Counted from the first letter of the stretch, positions 53,175-63,337 are shown. The stretch is 64,000 nucleotides of DNA from Acinetobacter sp. MB5 (GCF_003261585.1 NZ_POVU01000004.1:124001-188000); one strand, 5' to 3'. Notes: generated from the sequence alone by a model not told the origin. A program made the numbers and translations.

Positions 53175-53969
53175 TTAGGCCTGTACCAATTGTCTAAACT
53201 GGTTCGGTGAATAATGCATGCGTTTTTTAAACATATTAATAAATGCCGTCGGCGTGCTATAACCAACTGATAATGCAATAGATTCAACTGTACAACCCTG
53301 CTCCAGCATTTTTATCGCATGCATGAGCTTCATACGCTGTTTCCACTCATGTAGTGACATACCCAACTCTTTTTGACTATAACGGGTCAGGGTTTTTTCT
53401 GTCATATGCACCCGATCGGCCAATTCTGCCAATGAATCGGTACAGGCAGGATGTGCCTGCAAATAATCCAATAATTCAGCCAAGGCGGTATGTGAAGTCG
53501 TCGGCAAATAGCTGTCAATCACATCGGCATGTTTAAGCTGTTCAGACAGCACCAACAGCAAATGCCGGTTTTCTTCAGTCAACGGAAAATCGGGTGGATT
53601 CTGTCGTAAATGCTGTAACAGCGCACGGATGAGGGGCGTCGTCATCAAAATACAGGTGTTATTGGGCATATGCATACAGTCTTGCTGTTCTATATAAAAA
53701 ACACTGTGTGACATTTCTCCCCAGTTCAGCGAACCATGTTCCGTATAAGGCGGCAGCCAGATGGCATAAGATGGTGGAACCACATAACTGATTCCTGCCA
53801 CTTTAATTTCCAGTGTGCCCTGAAATACATAAATAAACTCCCCCCAACGATGTCGATGTTCCTTATAACTCACGCCCAACTGGGTATCGACAAAACGAAT
53901 CCAGCGATTGGCAGGCACCTCGTTGTAAGGCGTCATTTCTTGCAAGTTAGCGGCAAGTCTTTTTTTCAT
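53175..53969 (-). CDS. AraC-family regulator with N-terminal cupin
   Basis: A 264-residue regulator. The cupin sensor (about 25-95) reads HRHRWGEFIYVFQGTLEIKVAG...YAIWLPPYTEHGS. The C-terminal double HTH includes LAELADRVHMTEKTLTRYSQKELGMSLHEWKQRMKLMHAIKML and IALSVGYSTPTAFINMFKKRMHYSPNQFR. It is divergent from two DMT exporters, its likely targets. The inducer is unknown. Confidence 0.86.
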   Translation of the reverse strand: MKKRLAANLQEMTPYNEVPANRWIRFVDTQLGVSYKEHRHRWGEFIYVFQGTLEIKVAGISYVVPPSYAIWLPPYTEHGSLNWGEMSHSVFYIEQQDCMHMPNNTCILMTTPLIRALLQHLRQNPPDFPLTEENRHLLLVLSEQLKHADVIDSYLPTTSHTALAELLDYLQAHPACTDSLAELADRVHMTEKTLTRYSQKELGMSLHEWKQRMKLMHAIKMLEQGCTVESIALSVGYSTPTAFINMFKKRMHYSPNQFRQLVQA

Positions 53970-54080
53970 AATTTGACCGAATGTATAAAAAGAGCGATCG
54001 ATTGTCTATTTTGGATTATATCTTTGATTCTGATCAAAGCTAGCATATCAAGCATCACTTCTACCGTGGTGGGTAAAACG

Positions 54081-54989
54081 ATGGAACTTCGTAAATCGCT
54101 GGATCTACAAGCAGGCAGTATCATGACAGCTTTAACCATGATCTGGGGCTTGCAACAGATTTTCCTGAAAATGGTCGCAGCAGATATTGCCCCCATTTTG
54201 CAACTTGCGATTCGTTCAGGCTGCTCAGCCCTGCTCATCATTCTGTTGTTTCGCCATCAGGCTCTGTCAGGCTTTTTTCAGAAAGCTTTATTCAAAGCAG
54301 GCTGCAAAGTAGCGGTGCTATTCTCACTCGAATTTTTATTGGTCGCAGAATCTCTCCATTATACCTATGCCTCTCACAGCATTGTGCTGTTGTATACGGC
54401 ACCGATTTTTGTGGCACTGGCACTGCATTTCCAGCTCCCCAGTGAACGCCTGAATCGGATGCAATGGCTCGGCATTGGCATTACCTTTTTTGGATTATTG
54501 GTGGCTTTTTTATGGAACGACCAGAGTAGTTCACAGGACATTCAGCGGGTTTTATGGGGGGATGCTTTGGCACTTGGCGCAGGTGTCGCTTTGGGCACGA
54601 CCACGGTCACTGTACGGCTCAGCGTATTATCCGAAGCACCTGCGACACAAACGCTAAGTTATCAACTGATTGGTAGTTTCATCATTCTGTCCTTGTTTGC
54701 ACTACTGACAGGTCAGACGCTAATTCATTTTACCCCACTGGTACTCACCAGTCTGACCTTCCAGATTGTGGTGGTTTCCTTTGCCAGTTTTCTGGTCTGG
54801 TTCTGGCTGCTTAAGCAATATGTGGCTTCTGGCCTAGGGATATTTTCATTTTTAACGCCCATTTTTGGCGTGCTGTTTAGTGTGATTCTGCTCCATGAGC
54901 ACATTGAACTGAACTTTATTGTCGGCGCGGTTTTTGTCTTTCTTGGCATTGTCGTAATGAACTTTTTTTCTCGGAGAAGCCGAACATGA
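54081..54989 (+). CDS. EamA-family DMT exporter
   Basis: A 302-residue protein with two EamA repeats and 10 predicted TM helices. Typical segments are TMIWGLQQIFLKMVA at the start, HYTYASHSIVLLYTAPIFVAL and SFLTPIFGVLFSVILLHEHI near the end. GGTGGG precedes ATG 54081; the frame is open far upstream but overlaps the AraC gene there. Its stop overlaps the next exporter start (ATGA). The substrate is unknown; an amino acid or related metabolite is likely. Confidence 0.83.
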   Translation: MELRKSLDLQAGSIMTALTMIWGLQQIFLKMVAADIAPILQLAIRSGCSALLIILLFRHQALSGFFQKALFKAGCKVAVLFSLEFLLVAESLHYTYASHSIVLLYTAPIFVALALHFQLPSERLNRMQWLGIGITFFGLLVAFLWNDQSSSQDIQRVLWGDALALGAGVALGTTTVTVRLSVLSEAPATQTLSYQLIGSFIILSLFALLTGQTLIHFTPLVLTSLTFQIVVVSFASFLVWFWLLKQYVASGLGIFSFLTPIFGVLFSVILLHEHIELNFIVGAVFVFLGIVVMNFFSRRSRT

Positions 54990-55846
54990 ATTCACAACTT
55001 TTTGCGACAGCCTGCATGTTGTTGTCGATGGTGTCTTATCAGGTCAGTGCCAGTTTCGCCAAACAACTGTTTAGCCATGTCAGCCCCTTAACCGTCACCA
55101 TGTTTCGGCTGTGTTTTGCCGCAATTATTGTGATTGTGATATTTCGTTCGTGGCGGATTCTTCCGAAATTTAAAACCCTAAATTGGTCAAATCTGCTGTG
55201 TTATAGCGCCTCATTGGGGCTCATGAACTTGTTATTTTACAATTCGCTGAGTCACTTACCTTTAGGCTTGGCAGTTGGTTTAGAGTTTATTGGACCTTTA
55301 GGGCTGGCTTTATGTTCGATTCAAAGCCGCCGTGATCTGATTTGGGTGAGTTGTTCAATTTTAGGAATTGTGTTGATTATTCCTTGGGGACAGCACAGCA
55401 AAGATTTTTCTTTTATCGGCATGTGCCTTGCGATTGGGGCAGGTCTGTTTTGGGCAGCCTATATCTATTTTGGGCATAAGGTGGTTCGGCAAAATATCGG
55501 CATGCACATGCTCAGTATTGCGATTAGCTTTTCCGCGCTGCTGCTATTGCCTTTGGAACTCTGGCAACATCCACATGAACTGTTTGCGGTGCAATATTGG
55601 TGGCTTGGACTGATGATTGCAATTTTAGCCACAGCTCTGCCTTATGCACTGGACTTGATTGCGCTCAAGCATTTGGCACGACTGCATTATAGTATTTTAA
55701 CCAGTCTATCCCCTGTGATTGCTGCACTCACAGGCTGTATTTTACTGGCTGAACAACTCACGGTTTTCCAGTGGATTGCTTTATTGCTGATTGTCTCAGC
55801 CTCCATTGGTATTGCTGTGAGTAACCAGCAATCTGCCAGCGATTAA
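54986..55846 (+). CDS. RhtA-like threonine/homoserine exporter
   Basis: A 286-residue DMT protein closely resembling E. coli RhtA: SYQVSASFAKQLF, TMFRLCFAA, YSASLGLMNLLFYNSLSHLPLGLAVGLEFIGPLGLAL and TALPYALDLIALKHL. RhtA exports threonine and homoserine. It is coupled by 4 bp to the preceding EamA exporter, so the pair may be co-induced by the AraC regulator. The 3' end overlaps the convergent glpM by 4 bp. Confidence 0.83.
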   Translation: MNSQLFATACMLLSMVSYQVSASFAKQLFSHVSPLTVTMFRLCFAAIIVIVIFRSWRILPKFKTLNWSNLLCYSASLGLMNLLFYNSLSHLPLGLAVGLEFIGPLGLALCSIQSRRDLIWVSCSILGIVLIIPWGQHSKDFSFIGMCLAIGAGLFWAAYIYFGHKVVRQNIGMHMLSIAISFSALLLLPLELWQHPHELFAVQYWWLGLMIAILATALPYALDLIALKHLARLHYSILTSLSPVIAALTGCILLAEQLTVFQWIALLLIVSASIGIAVSNQQSASD

Positions 55847-56181
55847 GCCCATAAATACCAGCCATACAACAAAATTCCTGCTGCGACTGCCCAAGCCAGT
55901 GTTGCCAGACTTAAACAGCTCAACACGGACATTTGGGTGGCGAGCAGATACACCACAATCAGGTAAATCGCATACGGAATCAGTGACCATAAGCCAAACA
56001 GTGCAGTACGGCGCAGCGCATCCGCCCCTTGCTGCTGAAACACAATCACATGGGCAATCAGAGCAAAGGTTGGGAACAGTGGCACAAGCCCTGCTATATA
56101 AAAAGACTTGCTTTTCGACAGCACTGAAATCAGTAGCACCACCAACGCGCCCAACATACATTTAAATGCTAATGCCCACAT
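55843..56181 (-). CDS. glpM: GlpM family membrane protein
   Basis: A 112-residue inner-membrane protein with four TM helices. It strongly resembles the GlpM/YdgC family: KCMLGALVVLLISVLSKSKSFYIAGLVPLFPTFALIAH and LRRTALFGLWSLIPYAIYL. GlpM was linked to alginate production in Pseudomonas aeruginosa, but its biochemical role is unknown. Confidence 0.88.
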   Translation of the reverse strand: MWALAFKCMLGALVVLLISVLSKSKSFYIAGLVPLFPTFALIAHVIVFQQQGADALRRTALFGLWSLIPYAIYLIVVYLLATQMSVLSCLSLATLAWAVAAGILLYGWYLWA

Positions 56182-56291
56182 AAATCCTTCTCCACCTTAC
56201 CCATTCCGATCTGCATTTTACAAACAATACAGCACTTGCCGATGTTTTATTGCAATTGTTGCTTGCTTTTGCAGCAACAATCACTCAAGAT

Positions 56292-56310
56292 ATAAATAAT
56301 AATCATTATC
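56292..56310. promoter_or_regulatory. Fur box candidate
   Basis: The 19-mer ending TAATAATCATTATC matches the Fur consensus GATAATGATAATCATTATC at 15 of 19 positions, including 12 contiguous bases at the right. It lies 14 bp before the start codon of the 127-residue gene, so Fur would block its transcription or translation start. Confidence 0.6.
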
Positions 56311-56323
56311 AATTAATCTTGAG

Positions 56324-56707
56324 ATGACCATCATGCCCAATGAAACACAAGGTACAGAAGCCCTCAGAGCCATGATTACCCTGCGACAATGCTGGTTTAA
56401 TCATGAAGAAATCTATATTCATCAAGGCTGTTTACACTGTGGTTCAGCCGCCACTTACTTGTTGTATTTTACAGATCGGGACATTCAAAAGCAGATGCTT
56501 GATTTTATCGGGCGCTATAACTGCAACCATTCCAAGCATTTAGACTTGCTCGATTTCAGTCATTTCCAACACGACTATGAACTGTTTTTATCGCAACTCG
56601 AGCAACGCGTGATTCATTATGCTTTTGCACACCAACAACCGCGTCAGCTTGCTTTTGAACAGGTTGAATCCATTTTCGAGCGCGAATTTCATCGCACTTG
56701 TGCCTAG
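56324..56707 (+). CDS. Unknown Cys/His-containing protein under a Fur box
   Basis: A 127-residue soluble protein that I do not recognise. It has a Cys/His cluster LRQCWFNHEEIYIHQGCLHCG (C22, H26, H33, C36, H38, C39), further H residues (NCNHSKHLDLLDFSHFQHD) and a Cys near the end (RTCA), which is suggestive of metal binding. No signal peptide. With a Fur box directly upstream it is probably induced by iron limitation. It has its own terminator. ATG 56333 is an alternative start. Confidence 0.65.
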   Translation: MTIMPNETQGTEALRAMITLRQCWFNHEEIYIHQGCLHCGSAATYLLYFTDRDIQKQMLDFIGRYNCNHSKHLDLLDFSHFQHDYELFLSQLEQRVIHYAFAHQQPRQLAFEQVESIFEREFHRTCA

Positions 56708-56734
56708 TTTTAAATTGATTGGCTTTCCTCCATC

Positions 56735-56761
56735 GCACAGGTTTCCCTGTGCTTTTTTTTA
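56735..56761 (+). terminator. Terminator of the Fur-linked gene
   Basis: Stem GCACAGG / CCTGTGC with loop TTTC, then eight T. Confidence 0.85.
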
Positions 56762-56777
56762 TTTCTAAATGCCCGAT

Positions 56778-57137
56778 CTAGACCAGATACAGCACACACA
56801 AAGTCAGAAATGCTGGAACAGCCTGAATATAAATAATTTTCTTACTGGCAGTGAGTCCACCATAAATCCCTGCGACCAACACACAGCCTAAAAAGAAGGT
56901 GGTAATGGCGCGGGAAAAATCAGGGTCGCTGACCAGCAATGACCAAAACAATCCCGCAGCAAGAAAGCCATTATATAGCCCCTGATTTTGTGCCAAAACT
57001 TTGGTCTGTTTGGCTTTTTCCAAGGTGTTGCCAAAGGCTTTTAAACCTTGGGGCTTGTCCCATAAAAACATCTCTAAAACCAGAATATAGACATGTAAAA
57101 TGCCAATCAGCGCAATCAATAGTTTTGCAATCCACAT
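56778..57137 (-). CDS. DUF1304 membrane protein
   Basis: A 119-residue protein with four TM helices. DUF1304 hallmarks are visible: HVYILVLEMFLWDKP near the N-terminus, LAQNQGLYNGFLAAGL (N-Q-G-x-Y-N-G-F motif), and GCVLVAGIYGGLTASKKIIYIQAVPAFL. Its function is unknown. It is a single gene divergent from uvrA. Confidence 0.88.
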   Translation of the reverse strand: MWIAKLLIALIGILHVYILVLEMFLWDKPQGLKAFGNTLEKAKQTKVLAQNQGLYNGFLAAGLFWSLLVSDPDFSRAITTFFLGCVLVAGIYGGLTASKKIIYIQAVPAFLTLCVLYLV

Positions 57138-57259
57138 TTTTATTTTCCTTCTTCATTTACCCGACACAATCTGACGCCTAAAATCGTTTTGTTACAGCTT
57201 GAACAATTTTAAATCGTTATCATATAGCAGTTTCTACTTGCTTATTACCGAGAGATCTT

Positions 57260-60097
57260 ATGAGTCACAGTCATATCCGTATTCGAGGCGCACGTACCCA
57301 TAACCTAAAAAATGTGTCCCTTGATATTCCACGCGATAAATTTGTGGTGATTACGGGACTTTCGGGATCAGGAAAATCCTCACTGGCATTCGACACTCTC
57401 TATGCCGAAGGGCAACGCCGTTATGTCGAATCACTGTCTGCCTATGCCCGCCAGTTTTTATCACAAATGGAAAAACCCGAAGTCGACTCGATTGAAGGCT
57501 TAAGCCCTGCGATTGCCATTGAGCAGAAATCCACCAGCCACAACCCACGCTCAACTGTGGGAACCATTACCGAAATTTACGACTATTTGCGTTTGCTCTA
57601 TGCACGTGTCGGAACACCGTATTGCCCTGAACACGACTTGCCGATGGTGGCACAAACCGTCTCTGAAATGGTCGATGCCGTTAAAGCCTTGGAAGAAGGC
57701 ACCGCACTGATGCTTCTTGCCCCTGTGGTGCGTGAGCGTAAAGGCGAATACAGCACCCTGTTTGAACAACTGCAAAGCCAAGGTTTTGTGCGTGCTCGTG
57801 TCGATGGCGAAATCATTGACATCGACAGCCCACCCGAGCTGGATAAAAAGAAAAAACACAGCATTGAAGTGGTGATCGACCGCTTTAAAGTGCGTGATGA
57901 TCTCGGCAACCGTCTGGCCGAATCCTTTGAAACTGCCCTGCGTCTAGGCGGAGACTTGGCGATTTTAACGTGGATGAAAGGCGAACAACCTGACCGCGTG
58001 TTTTCAGCACGTCACTCCTGCCCTGAATGTGACCGTGCCGTGGCAGAACTTGAACCACGCATGTTCTCATTCAATAACCCGTTTGGCGCTTGCCCTGTCT
58101 GCGATGGCTTAGGCACACGCAGCCATTTCAGTGCAGAAAAACTCATTCCCAATCCGCATCTTTCCATCCATCAAGGCGCGATTCGTGGCTGGGATCGTCA
58201 GCGTCCTTACTACTACAGCATGTTAGAAAAAGTCGCTGCCCACTACGGCTTTGATTTAGATTGTCCGTGGCAAGACCTCAGTAAAGACACCCAAAAGAAA
58301 TTTCTGAATGGTACAGGCAAAGAGAAAATCGACCTGAGCTATATTGATGAACGCGGACGTAAACACAGTCGTGTCATGGCATTTGAAGGTGTGTTGCCCC
58401 ATCTGGAACGCCGCTACCGCGAAACCGAAAGCAACTATATCCGTGATGATTTGGCACAGTACTTATCCAATGCCGCCTGTGATGCCTGCGGTGGTTCACG
58501 CCTGAATGAAATTTCACGGCATGTCAAAGTCAAAGACCACAGCATTGAACACATCACTCGCATGTCGATTGGCGATGCCGCAAGCTATTATCAAGACTTA
58601 AACCTTGAAGGGGCAAAAGGCGAAATTGCCGATAAAATCTTTAAGGAAATTCGTGAACGCCTGCAATTTTTGGTCAGTGTCGGACTCAATTACCTGAGCC
58701 TATCGCGTTCGGCTGAAACCTTGTCAGGGGGTGAAGCACAGCGCATCCGACTCGCTTCACAAATCGGTGCAGGCTTAATGGGCGTGATGTATGTCCTCGA
58801 TGAACCGTCGATTGGTCTGCATCAACGGGACAATGATCGCCTGCTGCAAACCCTGATTCGCCTGCGTGACTTGGGCAACACGGTACTGGTGGTTGAACAT
58901 GATGAAGATGCGATTCGTGCCGCCGACCATATCATTGATATTGGCCCTGGCGCAGGCGTCCATGGTGGGGAAATTATTGCCGAGGGCACAGCCAAACAAC
59001 TGGCAAAAAACAAAAACTCGCTAACTGGTCAATACTTGGCAGGCAAACTGAAAATTGCAGTGCCTGAACAACGCGTGACCCCACCGAACCCTGAAAATAC
59101 TATTCAGCTTTGCGGTGCGGCTGGACATAACCTGAAAAATGTCACCTTAAACCTGCCTTTAGGCGTGATGACCTGTATCACAGGCGTTTCAGGTTCAGGC
59201 AAATCGACTTTAATTAACCGTACTTTATTGCCACTTGCAGCAACCGAACTCAACGGTGCAACCACACTAACTGCGGAAAAATACCAGTCGATTGATGGTT
59301 TGCAACATCTCGATAAAGTGGTTGATATTGATCAAAGCCCGATTGGACGTACACCACGTTCCAACCCTGCCACCTATACAGGCGTGTTCACTCCGATTCG
59401 TGAACTGTTTGCTCAGACTCCTGAAGCAAAAGCCCGTGGTTATAGTGCTGGACGTTTCTCCTTCAATGTCAAAGGCGGACGCTGTGAAGCCTGTGAAGGC
59501 GACGGTATGATTAAAGTCGCGATGCACTTTTTACCTGATATGTACGTCCCTTGTGATGCCTGTCATGGCAAACGCTATAACCGTGAAACACTAGAAGTCG
59601 GCTATAAAGGCAAGAACATTTCCGATGTGCTCAACATGACGGTTGAAGATGCCGCCGAGTTCTTTAATGCGATTCCCGTCATTCACCGCCGCTTAGACAC
59701 CTTGATGCAGGTTGGCTTGGGCTATATCCGTTTGGGTCAGGCAGCTACTACCCTGTCTGGTGGTGAAGCACAGCGGGTGAAACTGGCACGCGAACTGGCA
59801 AAACGCGACACGGGTAAAACCCTGTATATTCTGGATGAACCAACAACGGGTCTACACTTTCACGACATTGCCAAGCTGCTCGATATCTTGCATGAGCTTC
59901 GCAACAAAGGAAATACCATTGTGGTGATTGAGCATAATCTGGATGTGATTAAAACCGCGGACTGGATTGTGGATTTAGGGCCTGAAGGAGGTTCAGGCGG
60001 AGGGGAAATTATTGCTGAAGGTACGCCTGAACAAGTTGCAGAGGTTACCCTTTCTCATACTGGACGTTTCTTAAAACCACTTTTACAGACTGTCTAA
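57260..60097 (+). CDS. uvrA: Excinuclease ABC subunit A, UvrA
   Basis: A 945-residue damage-recognition ATPase of nucleotide excision repair that works with UvrB. Two ABC modules are present: Walker [14 protein letters not shown] and [13 protein letters not shown], signatures [12 protein letters not shown] and [12 protein letters not shown], and Walker [11 protein letters not shown] and [10 protein letters not shown]. Two zinc modules have [13 protein letters not shown]...CPVCDG and [12 protein letters not shown]...CDACHGKRY. The full family length is kept. It is often SOS-induced, but no LexA-like box was evident in the 120 bp upstream. Confidence 0.97.
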   Translation: MSHSHIRIRGARTHNLKNVSLDIPRDKFVVITGLSGSGKSSLAFDTLYAEGQRRYVESLSAYARQFLSQMEKPEVDSIEGLSPAIAIEQKSTSHNPRSTVGTITEIYDYLRLLYARVGTPYCPEHDLPMVAQTVSEMVDAVKALEEGTALMLLAPVVRERKGEYSTLFEQLQSQGFVRARVDGEIIDIDSPPELDKKKKHSIEVVIDRFKVRDDLGNRLAESFETALRLGGDLAILTWMKGEQPDRVFSARHSCPECDRAVAELEPRMFSFNNPFGACPVCDGLGTRSHFSAEKLIPNPHLSIHQGAIRGWDRQRPYYYSMLEKVAAHYGFDLDCPWQDLSKDTQKKFLNGTGKEKIDLSYIDERGRKHSRVMAFEGVLPHLERRYRETESNYIRDDLAQYLSNAACDACGGSRLNEISRHVKVKDHSIEHITRMSIGDAASYYQDLNLEGAKGEIADKIFKEIRERLQFLVSVGLNYLSLSRSAETLSGGEAQRIRLASQIGAGLMGVMYVLDEPSIGLHQRDNDRLLQTLIRLRDLGNTVLVVEHDEDAIRAADHIIDIGPGAGVHGGEIIAEGTAKQLAKNKNSLTGQYLAGKLKIAVPEQRVTPPNPENTIQLCGAAGHNLKNVTLNLPLGVMTCITGVSGSGKSTLINRTLLPLAATELNGATTLTAEKYQSIDGLQHLDKVVDIDQSPIGRTPRSNPATYTGVFTPIRELFAQTPEAKARGYSAGRFSFNVKGGRCEACEGDGMIKVAMHFLPDMYVPCDACHGKRYNRETLEVGYKGKNISDVLNMTVEDAAEFFNAIPVIHRRLDTLMQVGLGYIRLGQAATTLSGGEAQRVKLARELAKRDTGKTLYILDEPTTGLHFHDIAKLLDILHELRNKGNTIVVIEHNLDVIKTADWIVDLGPEGGSGGGEIIAEGTPEQVAEVTLSHTGRFLKPLLQTV

Positions 60098-60122
60098 TCC
60101 TTTTTTAGCTCCTCATTTGATC

Positions 60123-60156
60123 GAGATGCATGGTCTAACTCTGCGTCTCTTTTTTA
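60123..60156 (+). terminator. Terminator of uvrA
   Basis: Stem GAGATGCA / TGCGTCTC (one G-T pair) with an 11-base loop, then TTTTTTATAT. Confidence 0.7.
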
Positions 60157-60607
60157 TATTGAGTCCCTATTTTTTAACAGAATCACTTTTTTTTAAATTC
60201 ATTTAGAAATCATTTGCTTTTCTGAACGTAGTTTTGTAATTTTCAATGTAATCATGTGTAATTAAAGTAACATAATGTAATTATAGAATAATTTATCAAC
60301 ACTATGATTTTTATAATTTTAATGCATGAAACTTCAAATAAAAATGTAAATTATTTGCATAATAAGAATTATTACATCTGCTTCTGTTTGTGTTTTTACG
60401 AATTAAAATATGATTTTTAATCACTTTAAACGATCATAAGATGTATACTAAATGATCAATTTTTCTTACACAATTCATTCATATTTTGGATAGTTGATTG
60501 TTAATACGATAAATTTCAAGATGAAAAAAAATAATTTTATATGATGTTTTTTTAATCATTGTTAAATTTTTATGACTCTAATTACAAATATAATCTATTT
60601 ACATTCA
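60157..60607. other. Long AT-rich region upstream of the porin gene
   Basis: A 450-bp, very AT-rich stretch without an ORF, repeat or RNA I can recognise. Long AT-rich leaders are common before highly expressed Acinetobacter porins and may hold regulator or H-NS sites. Confidence 0.45.
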
Positions 60608-60635
60608 TTGACTTAATATTTTGTAACAATAGAAT
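60608..60635 (+). promoter_or_regulatory. Putative sigma-70 promoter of the Omp33-36-like gene
   Basis: TTGACT (60608-60613), 16 bp, TAGAAT (60630-60635), about 38 bp before the start codon. Confidence 0.5.
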
Positions 60636-60672
60636 AACCTCAAGAATCAAAGTAAACATACTGGAACTCAAC

Positions 60673-61563
60673 ATGAAAAAAATCGGTTTAGCCGCTGCAG
60701 TTCTATGCGCAATGACTGGTGCTCACGCGTACCAATTTGAAGTACAAGGTCAGTCTGAATATCTAAATACTACTGCAAATGACCAAAACTACACTGGTGA
60801 CCTTAAAGGTACTTATTACTTTAAAGACGTTGATGCAACTAAAGGTCCTTTAGCTGAAGCTGCGTTCTTAAACAAAGCATCTAACGTGTCTGCTGCATAT
60901 ACATATGAACAATATAACGTAAAACATGGTGAAGACTACCAAGTCGGTACTTATGGTTTAAAAGGTGAGGCATACTTCACAACACCTTACACTTCATCAA
61001 TTCCGTTATATGCAAGCGCATCGTATAACCACACAGATGCAGATGGTAAAAATGCGGTTTCTCCAGACAACAATGGCGAACGTTATGCATTAGAAGTCGG
61101 TGCGATGCCAACTGACAACTTCTTGCTTGCAGTAGGTTACACTCGCACAAATCCATTTGCACTCGATACATCTGATGTCTTGAGCTACGGTATTGCGAAA
61201 TCATTTGGCGAGTCAACTTTCAGCAATAACAAAGACTTCACGACTGCTCGTGCAAAATATGTAGGTGCAATCGATGGCACAAACATGTCACTTGGCTTTG
61301 AAGCAAAAGGCATCTTCAACAGTGATCGTGGTGCTTATAGCTTAAAAACTGATTTGTTCTTGAACCCAGCATTAAGCATTGGTGTTTCATTTGCTGATAC
61401 TTCTCAGCTTGACTCTGGTTTCGACCACGTTTGGGGTGCTGACGTAAATTACTTCGTAACTCCAGCAATTTCAGTTGGTGCTTCTTATGTGAAAGCAAAT
61501 GCAACTGATGGCAATACTTTAGATACAGACACTGTTGGTCTAAACGCTAAAGCACGTTTCTAA
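60673..61563 (+). CDS. Outer membrane porin, Omp33-36 family
   Basis: A 296-residue barrel protein with a signal peptide (MKKIGLAAAVLCAMTGAHA). The mature start YQFEVQGQSEYLNTTANDQN, GPLAEAAFLNKASNVSAAY, YALEVGAMPTDNFL and NMSLGFEAKGIF are close to the A. baumannii water channel/virulence protein Omp33-36, and the C-terminus ends in Phe. ATG 60673 is chosen from the signal peptide, although the frame is open to 60559. A strong terminator follows. It is among the best genus markers in the window. Confidence 0.92.
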   Translation: MKKIGLAAAVLCAMTGAHAYQFEVQGQSEYLNTTANDQNYTGDLKGTYYFKDVDATKGPLAEAAFLNKASNVSAAYTYEQYNVKHGEDYQVGTYGLKGEAYFTTPYTSSIPLYASASYNHTDADGKNAVSPDNNGERYALEVGAMPTDNFLLAVGYTRTNPFALDTSDVLSYGIAKSFGESTFSNNKDFTTARAKYVGAIDGTNMSLGFEAKGIFNSDRGAYSLKTDLFLNPALSIGVSFADTSQLDSGFDHVWGADVNYFVTPAISVGASYVKANATDGNTLDTDTVGLNAKARF

Positions 61564-61586
61564 GATTTAGAGAATTTCTCTAAACC

Positions 61587-61616
61587 CAAAAAGGACTCTC
61601 TCGAGTCCTTTTTTTA
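61587..61616 (+). terminator. Terminator of the porin gene
   Basis: Stem AAAAAGGACTC / GAGTCCTTTTT with loop TCTC, then TTTATATA. Confidence 0.9.
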
Positions 61617-61785
61617 TATAGCCAATGACTATACAGCCAAGCCTTTTCGTTAAAACAAACTTAAAAACTGCATTTTTTCACAACTCTAAAAAATTCGTTC
61701 ACGCTTGTGATGTAAATCTTGAAATGATTTTTAGCTTAAATTGCTCAACACTAGAATTAAAACAACAAATGAAATAGGTGAACCA

Positions 61786-62160
61786 ATGCGACTACTGAGT
61801 CTTATGATGATTGTTGGATGCTGCGTACCGCTAATTGCCTGTGCTCAAACTAATCCGATTTTTAAAGGTCAAGACAACTGGATTGGCACTTGGCAAAGTC
61901 CTCATAGTGAACTCCAGATTCACCGTGATGGGCAATTGCAATATCATGAAAGCCAGCATCAAGAACAACATACTGCACACAGCCAATCTGAAAGTGAAGA
62001 ACAATCGGACATTACCGCACCCATTACGGCCTTAGACACCCACTATATTCAGGTTGGGAATACTGACTTTGGCAATCGCTTTAAAATTGATAAAGCACCC
62101 TATTTACTCAAAGGACACTGGCAAGCTGTGATTGACGGCAAACAATATACCAAAAAATAA
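61786..62160 (+). CDS. Small putative lipoprotein
   Basis: A 124-residue protein starting MRLLSLMMIVGCCVPLIACAQ, with a lipobox LIAC (C19). The mature part has a strand-rich start DNWIGTWQSPHSELQIHRDGQLQYHE, a Glu/Gln/Ser-rich spacer and a C-terminal domain ending HWQAVIDGKQYTKK. No family was recognised. AATAGGTG lies upstream of ATG 61786. Confidence 0.7.
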   Translation: MRLLSLMMIVGCCVPLIACAQTNPIFKGQDNWIGTWQSPHSELQIHRDGQLQYHESQHQEQHTAHSQSESEEQSDITAPITALDTHYIQVGNTDFGNRFKIDKAPYLLKGHWQAVIDGKQYTKK

Positions 62161-62255
62161 AATGTGCTAAATCGTAACTTTGCATGGCTTGGTTACTGAC
62201 ATTCCATGTAGGGACTGCTAGCATCTAGTCCACACTTTACTGCTGCCATTCCCTC

Positions 62256-62906
62256 ATGGAACTTATCAATTTCATTCTACACATTGACCAACATCTACTT
62301 GAATTTATTAAACAATATGGTGTCTGGATTTATGCAATTCTGTTTTTGATCGTTTTTGTCGAAACAGGCCTTGTGGTCATGCCTTTCCTACCAGGGGACA
62401 GTATGCTATTTGCAGCAGGTGCTTTAGCCGCATCGACAGGTCAAATGGATCCATGGGTCTTAATTGCTTTACTGTTTATTGCCGCAGTCCTTGGCGATAC
62501 GCTGAATTATCATATCGGGCGTCATATTGGGCCACGTATCTTTGAGATGGAATCCCGCTTTATTCATAAGGATCACCTAATCAAAACACATCAATTCTTT
62601 GAGAAGCATGGTGGAAAAACCATTATTATTGCGCGCTTTATGCCTTTCATTCGGACTTTTGCCCCTTTTGTTGCGGGTGCAGGGCGCATGAATTATAAAC
62701 ATTTTTTAACTTTTAATGCCATTGGTGGCTTGGCATGGGTTGGCTCATTTATTACTGTGGGTTATTTCTTTGGCACGCGTCCTTTTGTCAAAGACAACTT
62801 TAGCCACCTGATGCTTGGAATTATTGTTTTTAGCTTGTTGCCTGCGATTTTTGAGTTTGCCCGTGCTAAATTCAGTGCAAAAAAATCACGTCAAAAATCA
62901 CTCTAA
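62256..62906 (+). CDS. DedA-family membrane protein
   Basis: A 216-residue inner-membrane protein of the DedA (VTT/SNARE-associated) family. Typical signatures are FVETGLVVMPFLPGDSMLFAAGALA, GDTLNYHIGRHIGPRIF, and ARFMPFIRTFAPFVAGAGRMNYKHFLTFNAIGGLAWV. Recent work on related proteins shows undecaprenyl phosphate or lipid translocation; the exact subgroup here (YqjA, DedA or other) is not settled. Confidence 0.9.
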   Translation: MELINFILHIDQHLLEFIKQYGVWIYAILFLIVFVETGLVVMPFLPGDSMLFAAGALAASTGQMDPWVLIALLFIAAVLGDTLNYHIGRHIGPRIFEMESRFIHKDHLIKTHQFFEKHGGKTIIIARFMPFIRTFAPFVAGAGRMNYKHFLTFNAIGGLAWVGSFITVGYFFGTRPFVKDNFSHLMLGIIVFSLLPAIFEFARAKFSAKKSRQKSL

Positions 62907-62911
62907 AAAAG

Positions 62912-62939
62912 AAAAAGGTCGATGTTTCGACCTTTTTTA
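62912..62939. terminator. Bidirectional terminator dedA / lipoprotein
   Basis: Stem AAAAAGGTCGA / TCGACCTTTTT with loop TGTT and A and T tracts on either side. Confidence 0.88.
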
Positions 62940-62942
62940 TAC

Positions 62943-63329
62943 TTACTGTTTTTTCACCGTCGCAATCGGACAGTTTTTAAAATGCGCAGCTTGTACAATC
63001 GCATCTTGTTGCCCAAGCAACTGCGCTGTTTCCGAACGTTTCGTACTTGAAGATTGTCCCAGATTTAATGAAATTGTTGGACCAAAGCCCCAACCTCCTC
63101 GACCAAAACCTCCGCCCAAACCTACACCAACGCCAACACCTGTGCGCTTTTCTGGCTCTACGCCATGTTCTAGATACTGCTGAATCCGATTATATTCGCT
63201 TTGCAACTGCGTACAATTCAATGCCTGATACTGGGTTGGTGAAACATAATCCGGTTGAATGGGTGCCGTAGCACAGCCAGTCAATGCCAAACCCAATATC
63301 GTACTGGTTAAGATTGCCCAGTTTTTCAT
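62943..63329 (-). CDS. Putative lipoprotein with Gly-rich segment
   Basis: A 128-residue protein with a signal peptide and lipobox LALTGCATAP. The mature part has QYQALNCTQLQSEYNRIQQYLEHG (helical, one Cys), a glycine-rich stretch GVGVGVGLGGGFGRGGWGFGP like a glycine-zipper, and a Cys near the end (FKNCPIATVK). ATG 63329 has AGGTGGA just upstream, overlapping the parA stop, so it is probably co-transcribed with parA. Function unknown. Confidence 0.72.
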   Translation of the reverse strand: MKNWAILTSTILGLALTGCATAPIQPDYVSPTQYQALNCTQLQSEYNRIQQYLEHGVEPEKRTGVGVGVGLGGGFGRGGWGFGPTISLNLGQSSSTKRSETAQLLGQQDAIVQAAHFKNCPIATVKKQ

Positions 63330-63337
63330 ATTCCACC

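Noticed and set aside
53736..54080. N-terminal extension of the EamA exporter
   Set aside because: This 115-codon extension lies antisense to the AraC regulator and lacks family similarity; ATG 54081 gives the normal EamA start.
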